DNA of 64,000 nucleotides, from positions 248,001 through 312,000 of the forward strand of contig NZ_CP096258.1 in the NCBI RefSeq assembly GCF_023205015.1. The letters are read 5' to 3'. Position numbers and translations under genes: made by a program. Shown in pieces: positions 42,455-52,136 of the stretch; position 1 is the first letter of the stretch, and each line of letters begins with the position of its first letter. Origin of the DNA: Providencia rettgeri (GTDB lineage Bacteria; Pseudomonadota; Gammaproteobacteria; Enterobacterales; Enterobacteriaceae). The notes under the pieces are model-generated. The model was not told where the DNA came from. It saw nothing but the letters and a program-made list of their open reading frames with translations, and did not search any database.

Positions 42455-43447
42455 CTATTCATAACGAATATTAACGGTGGCTGAGGCATTTGCACTTCCG
42501 GGAGTAATTTTGTCTGCTGTTTTAATATAACGGGCTTTCCAATTAAAGATATAATCGCCCTGTGGTACACCATCTTGCTGTGTCCATTTTTTATTTAATT
42601 CTATTGGTTTTCCAAAATCATTTAATAATTGTAAAGCAATCCCAGTTGCTTTATTTTCACCAGTTAAATCTAGTTGGCCATTGGCTGCATTTTTGATTGC
42701 ACTTGATGTGACTGTAACTTTAAGATTTGTACCTGCAAGACAGGATAAGGCAATTGGAATATCAACCTCATTGCTTGTATCACCAATATTCTTAAACTGG
42801 GTGTCATACCAATCTTTCATGTCAATACTTAACGTGGTGTTTTTTAGACTGCAATTTAGCACAACGATATTAAAATTGTTTTTAAAGTGAAGCCCAGCAG
42901 TTTCGACCCCGAATGCCGTCATATTCGGTGGCGTATTCCATTGATATACTCTGCCAACTCGCCCACTTTCTAATTTACCTGATTTGTTTATGGTTCCAGT
43001 TTTTTTGATAAATAATCGCCAGGACATGTTACTAAAGACGGTTCTTTCTGGAATAGGATATCTGAATGAAGCCGGAGAAACTACATTTCCTGTCTGTCGG
43101 CTTGAGTAATGAAGATCTAGGCTTACTCCTACACCAGGAACAAGATTCGAATAGCGAGTTGTTGCCCTATGCACACCAGTTCCCCAAACTAAATCCAACC
43201 AACCAATCAATTCGGGATTACATTTATCACTATTACTTGTTGTAAAGCTATAATCGCTTGAAAAAAATGGAATATCAATTGTTTCTAGTATTCCATCTTC
43301 CATGTCGTATTGGACATAAATCGTTCTATCTGGGACGTATACGTTGGATAAAATTCTAGGATTTTTTTGACAGACAGCCAAAGAATAATCCGAATAAAAA
43401 AGTGTAAGGCAAGAAATTAAAAATATCTTATTTATTAACTTATTCAC
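42455..43447 (-). CDS. Two-domain fimbrial tip adhesin (cluster 2)
   Basis: A 330-residue protein next to the usher. Signal peptide about 1-24, N-terminal domain beginning VCQKNPRILSNVYVPDRTIYVQYD, pilin domain from about FNIVVLNCSLKNTTLSIDMKDW to ATVNIRYE. The N-terminal half shows little similarity to the adhesins of cluster 1 beyond its first strand and the region before the linker, while the pilin half is conserved. Confidence 0.82.
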   Translation of the reverse strand: MNKLINKIFLISCLTLFYSDYSLAVCQKNPRILSNVYVPDRTIYVQYDMEDGILETIDIPFFSSDYSFTTSNSDKCNPELIGWLDLVWGTGVHRATTRYSNLVPGVGVSLDLHYSSRQTGNVVSPASFRYPIPERTVFSNMSWRLFIKKTGTINKSGKLESGRVGRVYQWNTPPNMTAFGVETAGLHFKNNFNIVVLNCSLKNTTLSIDMKDWYDTQFKNIGDTSNEVDIPIALSCLAGTNLKVTVTSSAIKNAANGQLDLTGENKATGIALQLLNDFGKPIELNKKWTQQDGVPQGDYIFNWKARYIKTADKITPGSANASATVNIRYE

Positions 43448-43465
43448 TATGTTTACCTCTATGAT

Positions 43466-45988
43466 TTACCGACATACCGCAGTAGTTTTATATAACCCCA
43501 TATAATCTGAAACACCGGCTAAGTTATAATTAACCTGACACTGTTGTTTCTCGTTATATTGAATAATAAAGTTCCCACTCTCAGTTAAACCGGATAAATA
43601 AACTTCGCCATCATTACCCACTAGATTATTTAGCTGCGGGTTATCTTTAAATATCGCCTGCGCACCAAATGGAACTGGCTTCCCATCTGCAAAATTCAAT
43701 ACCATAATGGCGCGATAACCGACATTAGCGGTGAAACTGGATTTCACTAGCGCACCACGGCTTGGGGAGACCGACTGGCTAGTCAGTTCCATTTCCGTGT
43801 TGTTAGGTAACGCCGAAGTATCAATATCGATGGAATTTTGACGGTAGGCCGTCACGTATGGCACTAACGCGTAACCTTGGCTATTGGTTACTACACCCGC
43901 TTGGTTTAATATGGGAACATTCCCTGCATCAGGCACTTCTACCAGCGCAGCAGTCTCACCCAGTTGTTGCCCTAACACTAACCCGCCCGCGTGGGCGACA
44001 AGGCTACCGTTAGTTCCGTAGTACAGGTTATAGTTATCCTTGCTATAACTTGCGCCCCCGGAAACTTCACCATACCTGCCTTTATAGGTGGAGTTCGCAT
44101 TACCAGAACTGCCTTGCCCCTGATTGGTTAAACTCTGTTGCATACTCCAATTTAAACGGTTGTTAAGGTGAGATGCTGATACACCGATGCTACTCGAACT
44201 GGAGTCTCGGCTACTGTGGTTACTGGCAAAGTTAATGTAGGCGGTATCTTCAAACAAACTGAACGGAATATTGACCGAAAAAGTAAATAAGTGGTCTTCA
44301 TCACTGTATTTTTTTGCCCCAGCACTCTGGGAATAGCTGCTGGTATTTTTGTTATAGGTGTAATTCAGCCCATAACTGACCCCTTGCCAGCTATTGTTAT
44401 AGCCAAGGGTTGCAGACTGGGTTTTTCGGTCACTATTCCAATAATCTTCATTAACATAACCCATTGAAATAGAACCGTAAGTATCCCCTAGGTTTTGGCT
44501 GAGGGTGATTTCACCGCGATTACGGCGGCGTTCGATTTCAGGAGTGTAAGTGGTATCACGGAAGGTATCAAACACCTCGGATAAACTGTAATACCCTTGG
44601 GTCGAATAGCGGTAACCTGCCAAAGCAATATTGGTGCCGATATCATTGAGGTTTTTGTTATATCTAAAGCGGTAAGACTGCCCACGTTCTTTGCGGTCAT
44701 CACGCATTTTGGCGTGAGATTGGGTCACATCAATAGAAAGCGCGCCAAAACGTCCCATGTTTTGCCCAGCACCTATCGAATAAGATTGGTATTTTTCACT
44801 GAACTGACTCCCTCCGAACATGGTGATGCCATAGGGTAAACCGTAAACCAACGTGAACTGGCCAAATTTGGTTTTATCTACATGACTATCATAGGAGCGA
44901 TATTCCCCCGCGGTGGTGCTGTAGGATAAATAACCTTCTCGCTGCAATACAGGGAGCGAGGCAAACGGCACAATTTGCACCTGTTCGCTACCGTTCGATT
45001 CTTTTATCGTCACATGTAAGTCACCACTGCTGCCCGTTGGGTAGAGGTCAGTGATTTCAAAGGGGCCAGCTGCTACATCGGTTTGGTAGATGGTGTAACC
45101 GTTTTGGCGAATGGTGACCTGTGCGTTGCTGCGGGCTATCCCACGCACAACGGGCGCATAGCCACGCAGACTTTCAGGGTACATATCATCATCGGTGGCG
45201 AGCTGCGCCCCACGAAATGGCACACTGTCAAACACCTCTGATGGAGAAACGCTGTCTCCCAAGGTTAATTGGCTTTTTATGCGGTTGATCCCACGGGAGG
45301 CGTAAGTATAAACAGTATCCCATTTATTGGGCTGCCCTGTGCTGTTGGACCACGTGGTATAGTTGCGCAGACGCCATGCCCCAATATTTAAGCCGGGGCG
45401 TAAATTGACGTAGTTTGAGGTGGTGTCTTTTCCACCTTTACGATCGGTATTTTTAGAACCGCTATAGCTGTAATTCAGTAATAGGGCAGTAATACCGTTG
45501 TCGATATCCGCAAGGTCAACATAACCCCTTGGGTTTTTCGCCAGCGCGATCTGCGGAATACTGAGGTATAACCGCTGTGAATCAAATTCAAACTGACTTG
45601 TTGCATCTGGAATGATTGCTAAGTTAACACAGCCTGTTTGGCTATTTTGTAGCTCAGGATAATCTGCAATTTTAATATCGAAGCTTTTTAAATCATCCAG
45701 AGTTAAGCAAGGAACCAATTTATTATCGGTGCCTTTATCAAACTTTAAATTTTTCGCCCCGATTAAGTTAGTGTTGACATAAATATCAACGTAATAATTA
45801 CCGGCCAATTGTTGGTTATTTTCAAATTGGCTTAAATCAACAGAGTCTTTATTTGGTAGCTCTAAGAAATCAGGGTCAAAATAGATATTTCCCTCTGTCG
45901 TATTATTGTCGATGGCATTTTCAGCATATAAAGGTACCGTATAGCCTAAATAAATAAGTAGGCTAAAGCATATTTTATTTATTCTCAT
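43466..45988 (-). CDS. Fimbrial outer-membrane usher (cluster 2)
   Basis: An 840-residue usher. Signal peptide about 1-22; a short insertion (DNNTTEG) sits after the signal peptide relative to cluster 1. The N-terminal domain, barrel with plug, and C-terminal Cys pair are conserved. An AGG element lies about 8 nt before the ATG. It is a close paralogue of the usher at 36264. Confidence 0.93.
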   Translation of the reverse strand: MRINKICFSLLIYLGYTVPLYAENAIDNNTTEGNIYFDPDFLELPNKDSVDLSQFENNQQLAGNYYVDIYVNTNLIGAKNLKFDKGTDNKLVPCLTLDDLKSFDIKIADYPELQNSQTGCVNLAIIPDATSQFEFDSQRLYLSIPQIALAKNPRGYVDLADIDNGITALLLNYSYSGSKNTDRKGGKDTTSNYVNLRPGLNIGAWRLRNYTTWSNSTGQPNKWDTVYTYASRGINRIKSQLTLGDSVSPSEVFDSVPFRGAQLATDDDMYPESLRGYAPVVRGIARSNAQVTIRQNGYTIYQTDVAAGPFEITDLYPTGSSGDLHVTIKESNGSEQVQIVPFASLPVLQREGYLSYSTTAGEYRSYDSHVDKTKFGQFTLVYGLPYGITMFGGSQFSEKYQSYSIGAGQNMGRFGALSIDVTQSHAKMRDDRKERGQSYRFRYNKNLNDIGTNIALAGYRYSTQGYYSLSEVFDTFRDTTYTPEIERRRNRGEITLSQNLGDTYGSISMGYVNEDYWNSDRKTQSATLGYNNSWQGVSYGLNYTYNKNTSSYSQSAGAKKYSDEDHLFTFSVNIPFSLFEDTAYINFASNHSSRDSSSSSIGVSASHLNNRLNWSMQQSLTNQGQGSSGNANSTYKGRYGEVSGGASYSKDNYNLYYGTNGSLVAHAGGLVLGQQLGETAALVEVPDAGNVPILNQAGVVTNSQGYALVPYVTAYRQNSIDIDTSALPNNTEMELTSQSVSPSRGALVKSSFTANVGYRAIMVLNFADGKPVPFGAQAIFKDNPQLNNLVGNDGEVYLSGLTESGNFIIQYNEKQQCQVNYNLAGVSDYMGLYKTTAVCR

Positions 45989-46013
45989 TTTAACAACCTA
46001 AATCAATATTGGG

Positions 46014-46682
46014 CTATATTTTCGCTTCACTCAGTTCAGATGCGGAACCATAATCATTAATGACTTCCCATTTCACAATGCCGTGACTTGCAGTATCGTT
46101 AATCTCAAAAGAAGTGCTAGAAAACGGTGCGGCATAAGAGACGTCATTGGCTTTTTTACCGTTAAAGGTAACACTTTGGAAATTCATAAAATACGGCGTC
46201 GGGTTTTTTACCGTAATCCTATTGCCTGTTTTTGACCAAGTTAATTTCTTTTGCTCTTCAATAAAATCAACATTTTTAATTGCAGAGGGACGGTAAATTA
46301 ATTTCATCTGCGTTTTAAAGGCAATTTGTAATGAATTCTCTGTTCGCTCTGTTGCCGGGATTGTCTTTATATTTAGCCAAAATAATGATTCTTTATCTTT
46401 CGGTAAGGTATTCTCGGTTAAAAATATTCTTAACGCATTGGTTTTATCTGCGTTTAATCTAAATAGTGGTGGTGTAATGGTAAATGCAGATTGTTTTTTT
46501 TCATCAACACTGTCAATCCACGATTGAATTAAATAAGGAATTTTATCAGGGTTTTCGACACTAATACTGACGTCTTTATTTCCCTCATTATAAATAACAC
46601 GAGTCCCGCCAATAATAACGCCTGCATGGGCTAAATTAATCAATAAGAATGAAGAAATAAAAAAATAAACTAAGCGTTTCAT
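46014..46682 (-). CDS. Periplasmic fimbrial chaperone (cluster 2)
   Basis: A 222-residue PapD-like chaperone with signal peptide MKRLVYFFISSFLLINLAHA and mature start GVIIGGTRVIYNEGNKDVSI. The start is placed at 46682 by the signal peptide and by the hairpin at 46707-46730, which a longer reading from 46721 would include. Same length as the cluster 1 chaperone. Confidence 0.92.
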   Translation of the reverse strand: MKRLVYFFISSFLLINLAHAGVIIGGTRVIYNEGNKDVSISVENPDKIPYLIQSWIDSVDEKKQSAFTITPPLFRLNADKTNALRIFLTENTLPKDKESLFWLNIKTIPATERTENSLQIAFKTQMKLIYRPSAIKNVDFIEEQKKLTWSKTGNRITVKNPTPYFMNFQSVTFNGKKANDVSYAAPFSSTSFEINDTASHGIVKWEVINDYGSASELSEAKI

Positions 46683-46706
46683 ATTAGTACCATTGAATAG
46701 GGGAGT

Positions 46707-46730
46707 AGGGTTTAAATCCATTTAAACCCT
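46707..46730 (-). terminator. Intercistronic hairpin after major pilin (cluster 2)
   Basis: AGGGTTTAAA (46707-46716) and TTTAAACCCT (46721-46730) form a perfect 10-bp stem with a TCCA loop. No T run follows. It matches the position of the cluster 1 hairpin. Confidence 0.6.
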
Positions 46731-46739
46731 AAAAGCCAA

Positions 46740-47264
46740 TTAGTTATAATTAATAGTGAAGGTTGCATTACCATTTGCCGGGCCAACGGTTACTGCGTCG
46801 GATTTTGCAATGTAATGGGCTTTAAAGTCTAAGTTATTTACAACGCCATCTTTTAATGGATAAGCTTTAGAGGCCGTATATAATGGGACAACAGCATTAG
46901 CGTCATCAGTAATTTGGATGCCAACACCTGTAGCAACACCGGGTTCATCTTTTAATTTGATAACTTGGCTATCATTTAAATAGGAATCGGCATCAAATTT
47001 CACTGAAGCCGTTGTTACGGCTTTAGGGCAGTTGATTAATTTGATCGTAAATCTCGTTGCAGCCGCTGTATCTCCCGCACCTGATAATGCCGTTTTTGAT
47101 ACTTTCCCTAAATTCACTTTTAGTGCATCAGAACCTGCGGATAATTCACAAGCTTGGTCGGTAATTTCACCGGTAAAATCAATAGTTCCATCAGCAGCTA
47201 ATGCATTATTAATGGCAAAAACAGACGATGCCGCAATTAAATAGGCAAAGACATTCTTTTTCAT
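46740..47264 (-). CDS. Major fimbrial subunit (cluster 2)
   Basis: A 174-residue pilin: signal peptide about 1-23 (ending ALA), ADGTIDFTGEITDQACEL, LINCPKAV, C-terminal NATFTINYN. Same length and very similar to 39529-40053; differences cluster in a few surface-like segments (for example around YLNDSQVIKLKDEPG). Confidence 0.92.
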   Translation of the reverse strand: MKKNVFAYLIAASSVFAINNALAADGTIDFTGEITDQACELSAGSDALKVNLGKVSKTALSGAGDTAAATRFTIKLINCPKAVTTASVKFDADSYLNDSQVIKLKDEPGVATGVGIQITDDANAVVPLYTASKAYPLKDGVVNNLDFKAHYIAKSDAVTVGPANGNATFTINYN

Positions 47265-47321
47265 TTATTACTCTCCAAGAGGATATTTATATGATGAGAT
47301 TGAGTTAGTGAAAATATTCAG

Positions 47322-47367
47322 TTACTCAACTGGTGTGTATTTTGGCTTTTATTTTAAAAATAAACAA
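47322..47367 (-). promoter_or_regulatory. Conserved upstream block of fimbrial cluster 2
   Basis: This is the counterpart of the block at 40110-40155, 58-103 bp before the pilin start. On the minus strand it reads TTGTTT, 18 bp, AAAATA. Confidence 0.45.
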
Positions 47368-47815
47368 TATGAGAGTAATTTGGGCTTAATCTCCTTTTTT
47401 GATGTGGTTTTTATATATTATGTTTGATATTCACACTATGGGTTGTAGGTTTTTTATGGATATATTAAGAAATGTTATTTTTTTGATTTTAGGGTTTTTG
47501 TTGAAGATCAAAATAAAAATTAAATAATTAAATTGGATTTAACGTGGTGTTTTTTGTTATTGTTTCACGCATCATGTGTTGTGGTGGTATTTAATATATT
47601 TGGCACTTTTTTAATTGTTCATTTTGAAACAATAAATAGTCTTAAATGTATTGTAGTAAAGGGAGCATCTGAACCCAATTATCACTAATGGTTATTTTTT
47701 TGCGTTTAGATGTCTTTTTTTGATGTGGGTCAGTATGGAATTATTGAATGTTAAGATAAGCATGAAATAATAAATTAAGTCACGCCTATCTTAATAGGAT
47801 AGTCAATTTTTGCGG
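47368..47815. other. AT-rich spacer between cluster 2 and glnG
   Basis: No gene or RNA was recognised in this T-rich stretch. It marks the right edge of the accessory island; glnG ends at 47816. Upstream regulatory sites of cluster 2 may lie here, but none is identifiable. Confidence 0.35.
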
Positions 47816-49288
47816 TTATTCAATCCCAAGCTCTTTTAATTTCCGAGTTAACGTATTTCTTCCCCATCCTAATAAACGGGCGGCTTCTTGTTTGTGGCCA
47901 TTTGTATATCTCAACGCACAATTTAACATGGTGCGTTCAAGTAATGGCATCGTTTGGGCGAAAAGATTTTCCTTTCCATCCATTAAGGCGCTATCAGTCC
48001 ACTCTTCAAGTAATTCAAACCACTGGGCGTTAGAAATAGGATCTTGCGATGACAACGATGGTGTTGGCATGAGATTGGCTTGGGATGATTTTACTACGGT
48101 ATTTGGTTGGGGATGCTCTTCAAGCAAATCATCGGGTAAGTCTTGCGGTAAAATTTCTTGGCTTGCCGCCATCACAGTTAGCCAACGGCAGACATTTTCC
48201 AATTGGCGAACGTTACCCGACCAGTAATAGCGTTGAAGAATTTTTTCGCTATCAGGGTGCAGTACCTTACTTTCTACTCCTAACTCTTTGGCGGTATTTT
48301 GCAAAAAGTAGTGGGCAAGTCGAGGAATATCTTCAACGCGCTCACGTAATGGGGGTAATTGCACTCGGATCACGTTTAGCCTGTGAAATAAATCCTCACG
48401 AAATAGCCCTTCTTTAACCCGTTTTTCGAGATCTTGGTGGGTCGCTGCAATAATCCGCACATCCACATTAACTGGGGTATAACCGCCAATACGATAGAAT
48501 TGGCCTTCCGCCAGAACGCGTAATAAGCGAGTTTGTACATCAAGGGGCATATCACCGATTTCATCTAAAAACAGTGACCCATGGTTAGCTTGTTCAAATC
48601 TCCCTTGACGTACTTGAGTCGCACCCGTAAATGCCCCTTTTTCGTGACCGAATAACTCAGATTCAATTAAATCTTTGGGAATAGCGGCCATATTTAATGC
48701 AATAAAAGGGGCATCGGCACGGGGGCTGTGCTGATGTAGCGCATGGGCAACTAACTCTTTCCCTGTACCTGACTCGCCATTGATAAGCACGCTAATTGAT
48801 GAACGCGATAAACGGCCAATAATACGATAAACCTCTTGCATAGCCGGTGCTTCACCGATCATGGTCGAAGAGACAACAGGAGCGGCTTGTTTAGCTTCAC
48901 GGCCAGTATGGTTTTGTTCGCGGCTATGATTCAGAGCGCGCTCGACTAATGCGACAGTTTCATCAATATCGAAAGGTTTTGGTAAGTAATCAAAGGCGCC
49001 TGATTGGTAGGCATTTACGGCAGCATCAAGGTCAGAGTGTGCTGTCATGATAATAATCGGTAAGAGAGGGTGCGATTGTTTGATGGTATTCAGAAGCTCA
49101 ATACCATTTGTGCCTGGCATACGGATATCAGATAACAACACATCAGGGAGTGAATTTTCTAATGCAGCGAGTACAGCATCTGCACTGTCAAAGGAGGTAC
49201 AAGCGAATTTTGCATGATCGAATGCACGCTCAAGTACCCAACGGATGGAGCTATCGTCATCGACCACCCAAATTTTTCCCTGCGTCAT
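47816..49288 (-). CDS. glnG: Nitrogen regulation response regulator NtrC
   Basis: A 490-residue sigma-54 activator. The receiver domain has Asp54 (LLSDIRMPG) and PKPFDI; the AAA+ domain has GESGTGKELVA and the sigma-54 contact loop GAFTGA; the Fis-like C-terminus reads QEAARLLGWGRNTLTRKLKELG. About 20 residues longer than E. coli NtrC, the excess lying in the Ser/Gln/Pro-rich linker before the DNA-binding domain. Follows glnL by 9 bp. Confidence 0.97.
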   Translation of the reverse strand: MTQGKIWVVDDDSSIRWVLERAFDHAKFACTSFDSADAVLAALENSLPDVLLSDIRMPGTNGIELLNTIKQSHPLLPIIIMTAHSDLDAAVNAYQSGAFDYLPKPFDIDETVALVERALNHSREQNHTGREAKQAAPVVSSTMIGEAPAMQEVYRIIGRLSRSSISVLINGESGTGKELVAHALHQHSPRADAPFIALNMAAIPKDLIESELFGHEKGAFTGATQVRQGRFEQANHGSLFLDEIGDMPLDVQTRLLRVLAEGQFYRIGGYTPVNVDVRIIAATHQDLEKRVKEGLFREDLFHRLNVIRVQLPPLRERVEDIPRLAHYFLQNTAKELGVESKVLHPDSEKILQRYYWSGNVRQLENVCRWLTVMAASQEILPQDLPDDLLEEHPQPNTVVKSSQANLMPTPSLSSQDPISNAQWFELLEEWTDSALMDGKENLFAQTMPLLERTMLNCALRYTNGHKQEAARLLGWGRNTLTRKLKELGIE

Positions 49289-49297
49289 GGTTATCCC

Positions 49298-50347
49298 CTA
49301 TTTCTTAATTGGTAGATAAATAGAAAACTCAGTGTGGCCCGGCCAACTGGTAAATTCGATTTTTCCTGCATGTTGGTCGACTAAACTGCGAGCAATTGAT
49401 AGGCCAAGTCCGGTGCCATCTGGTCGTCCACTTACCATGGGATAAAATAATGTATCCTGAATTGCCAAGGGAATACCGGGGCCGTTATCTTCAATATCAA
49501 TACGTGCAGCCAATCGATAACGCTCACCTTGCAGCGTGACTTGAAATGCCGTTCGTGTACGCAAGGTGATATAACCCCCCGTTTCAGCGAGAGCTTGCAA
49601 TGCATTTCGAGTGATATTAAGGAGTACCTGCTCGATTTGGTCTGGGTAATATTCTAATTCAGGCAGACTCGGGTCATAGTCTCGAATTAGCGTCACGTTA
49701 TCGGGTTTTTCTAATGACACCAAGCGCGTTACATTTTCCATAATATGATGGATACTTTGCTGTGTTTTCGGCCCCGGGTATTGTGGGCCAAGTAGCCTAT
49801 CAACAAGCGCTCGCAGGCGGTCGGCCTGCTCGATAATCACTTGAGTATATTCATTTAGTTGTGGGTCAGGGAGCGCTTTAGATAGTAATTGCGCAGCGCC
49901 TCGCAAACCCCCGAGTGGATTTTTGATTTCGTGAGCAAGCCCTCGGATTAATTCGCGTGCGGCAAGTTGTTGGGCATTTTGCGCGAGTTCTTGGCTAAGA
50001 CGTCGCTGGCTATCTAATTGTGAAAGCTCAACTAAAATAAATTGCTCTGAAAAAGGCTGTGCGCTGAACGACATCACATGGGAATGGTTATTAAAGACCA
50101 AGGTAACTTCATTTTCGGTAAAACTGTGACCGTCTTTTAAACTATTAAGCATGAGTTCATCATTGAGCGAACAATAGCTAAATAGTAGAGGTAGTGGTGT
50201 ACCGTATAGCTTGCGCTGGCTTTGGGTTAAGATCTGGAGTGCAGCATGGTTGGCATAATGGATAACCAAGTCGTAATCCAAAATTAGCACGCTATTAATG
50301 AGAGAGTCGAGAATATGTTCCGGTGCTGGCAAATGTTCGGTTTTCAT
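49298..50347 (-). CDS. glnL: Nitrogen sensor kinase NtrB
   Basis: A 349-residue cytoplasmic kinase, the same length as E. coli NtrB. A PAS-like N-terminal domain precedes the H box GLAHEIKNPLGGLRGAAQLL, then the N box NITRNALQAL and GTGLGLSIARS. It phosphorylates NtrC under nitrogen limitation and is controlled by PII. The ATG at 50347 is preferred; a GTG at 50365 lies inside the NtrC site. Confidence 0.96.
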   Translation of the reverse strand: MKTEHLPAPEHILDSLINSVLILDYDLVIHYANHAALQILTQSQRKLYGTPLPLLFSYCSLNDELMLNSLKDGHSFTENEVTLVFNNHSHVMSFSAQPFSEQFILVELSQLDSQRRLSQELAQNAQQLAARELIRGLAHEIKNPLGGLRGAAQLLSKALPDPQLNEYTQVIIEQADRLRALVDRLLGPQYPGPKTQQSIHHIMENVTRLVSLEKPDNVTLIRDYDPSLPELEYYPDQIEQVLLNITRNALQALAETGGYITLRTRTAFQVTLQGERYRLAARIDIEDNGPGIPLAIQDTLFYPMVSGRPDGTGLGLSIARSLVDQHAGKIEFTSWPGHTEFSIYLPIKK

Positions 50348-50360
50348 GTAATGTTGCTCC

Positions 50361-50377
50361 TGCACTATTTTGGTGCA
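50361..50377 (-). promoter_or_regulatory. NtrC site in front of glnL
   Basis: TGCACTATTTTGGTGCA, a near-perfect NtrC dyad, 14 bp before the glnL start. In E. coli such a site represses the internal glnL promoter. Confidence 0.8.
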
Positions 50378-50442
50378 TTATACCTGATAGACCAAACAAC
50401 CGATATTTGATTTTTGTTGCGTAAATACGTTAGAGATAAAAG

Positions 50443-50462
50443 GCCCCATCAAAAGATGGGGC
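50443..50462 (-). terminator. Terminator after glnA
   Basis: GCCCCATC (50443-50450) and GATGGGGC (50455-50462) with an AAAA loop; on the minus strand CTTTTATCT follows. It separates glnA from glnLG, allowing partial readthrough. Confidence 0.8.
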
Positions 50463-50503
50463 AAGTGCTTCACGGCAACAAAGACTAACAGTGGAACGGC
50501 GTG

Positions 50504-51913
50504 TTACACACTGTAGTACATTTCAAATTCGAGAGGGTGTGGTGCCATACGAACACGTTGGATGTCGGCACGGGTTAATTCAATATACGCATCAATAGCG
50601 TCATTCGTGAATACACCACCACGGGTTAAGAATTCACGGTCTTTATCTAATTCCGCTAACGCTTCGTCTAAAGAGCCTGAAACAGTTGGAATTTCTTTGG
50701 CTTCTTCTGGTGGTAAGTCATATAAATTTTTGTCCATCGCATCACCAGGGTGGATCTTATTGATGATGCCATCAAGACCGGCCATTAACTGGGCTGCAAA
50801 CGCTAAATATGGGTTAGCAGCTGGGTCTGGGAAGCGAACTTCAATACGGCGTGCTTTGGTACTCGCGACGACTGGAATACGAATCGAAGCAGAACGGTTA
50901 CGTGCAGAATATGCCAACATGACTGGTGCTTCAAAGCCAGGAACTAAGCGTTTGTATGAGTTAGTCGTTGGGTTTGTAAATGCGTTCAGTGCACGTGCAT
51001 GCTTAATAATTCCACCGATGTAATACAGCGCCATTTCGGATAAACCGCCGTATTTGTCACCTGCGAACAGGTTAACGCCACCTTTAGATAAAGACATATG
51101 GCAGTGCATACCTGAACCGTTATCACCCACTAAAGGTTTAGGCATAAAGGTCGCTGTTTTGCCGTAGGCATGGGCAACATTGTGAACAACATATTTATAA
51201 ATTTGGGTTTCATCCGCTTTTTTGGTCATGGTATTAAAGCGGGTCGCCACTTCGTTCTGGCCAGCGGTTGCCACTTCATGGTGGTGAGCTTCAACAACCA
51301 AGCCCATCTCTTCCATCGTGGTACACATAGCTGAACGCAAGTCTTGTGATGAATCAACCGGTGGAACTGGGAAATAACCGCCTTTTACTGCAGGGCGATG
51401 GCCTTTATTACCACCTTCGTACTTGGTGCCTGTATTCCATGCCGCTTCGATATCATCAATATGGTAGTAACTACCATGCATGTTGTTGCCAAAACGAATG
51501 TCATCAAAAACGAAAAATTCAGGTTCTGGCCCAAAGAGAACGATATCGGCAATGCCACTTGAGCGCAGGAAATCTTCCGCACGTTTTGAAATTGAACGTG
51601 GGTCTCTGTCATAACCTTGCATCGTGCCCGGTTCTAAAATATCGCAGCGAATGATCAACGTGATATCTGCATAGAATGGGTCTAACATCGCCGTTGATGG
51701 GTCTGGCATTAATACCATGTCTGATTCATTGATGCCTTTCCAGCCACCAATAGATGAACCATCAAACATCTGGCCTTCTTCAAAGAAGTCTTCGTCAACT
51801 TGATGAGCAGGGATAGTGATGTGTTGCTCTTTACCTTTAGTGTCGGTAAAACGCAGATCAATAAATCTAACATTGTGCTCTTTAATTAACGATAAAACAT
51901 GTTCAGCGGACAT
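50504..51913 (-). CDS. glnA: Glutamine synthetase
   Basis: A 469-residue type I glutamine synthetase that makes glutamine from glutamate, ammonia and ATP as a dodecamer. Diagnostic segments are FDGSSIGGWKGINESDM, GQNEVATRFN, KPLVGDNGSGMHCHMS, NRSASIRIP and the adenylylation-loop Tyr in NLYDLPPEE. First gene of glnA-glnL-glnG, behind a sigma-54 promoter. Confidence 0.98.
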   Translation of the reverse strand: MSAEHVLSLIKEHNVRFIDLRFTDTKGKEQHITIPAHQVDEDFFEEGQMFDGSSIGGWKGINESDMVLMPDPSTAMLDPFYADITLIIRCDILEPGTMQGYDRDPRSISKRAEDFLRSSGIADIVLFGPEPEFFVFDDIRFGNNMHGSYYHIDDIEAAWNTGTKYEGGNKGHRPAVKGGYFPVPPVDSSQDLRSAMCTTMEEMGLVVEAHHHEVATAGQNEVATRFNTMTKKADETQIYKYVVHNVAHAYGKTATFMPKPLVGDNGSGMHCHMSLSKGGVNLFAGDKYGGLSEMALYYIGGIIKHARALNAFTNPTTNSYKRLVPGFEAPVMLAYSARNRSASIRIPVVASTKARRIEVRFPDPAANPYLAFAAQLMAGLDGIINKIHPGDAMDKNLYDLPPEEAKEIPTVSGSLDEALAELDKDREFLTRGGVFTNDAIDAYIELTRADIQRVRMAPHPLEFEMYYSV

Positions 51914-52047
51914 CTCGGCTCTCCTGGTCGGGTCTAATCAACAAATCACAAGCTATCGTTTGATAGTCGGTCTGTTGTTTGTCTGGCGTGTTAGTTATAT
52001 AAAATTAGTTATATAAAAATAGTTAGCACGCGCTCTATAAATAGATA

Positions 52048-52063
52048 AGCTAAAAGCGTGCCA
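52048..52063 (-). promoter_or_regulatory. Sigma-54 promoter of glnA
   Basis: On the minus strand TGGCACGCTTTTAGCT, with GG and GC exactly 10 bases apart. It predicts a transcription start near 52036, about 120 nt before glnA. Confidence 0.85.
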
Positions 52064-52136
52064 ACTTTTTTAATTATAGTAAATACTGATTGTTACGTGA
52101 GGAATAGATTTATTATTAAGCAAATATTGCATTTTG

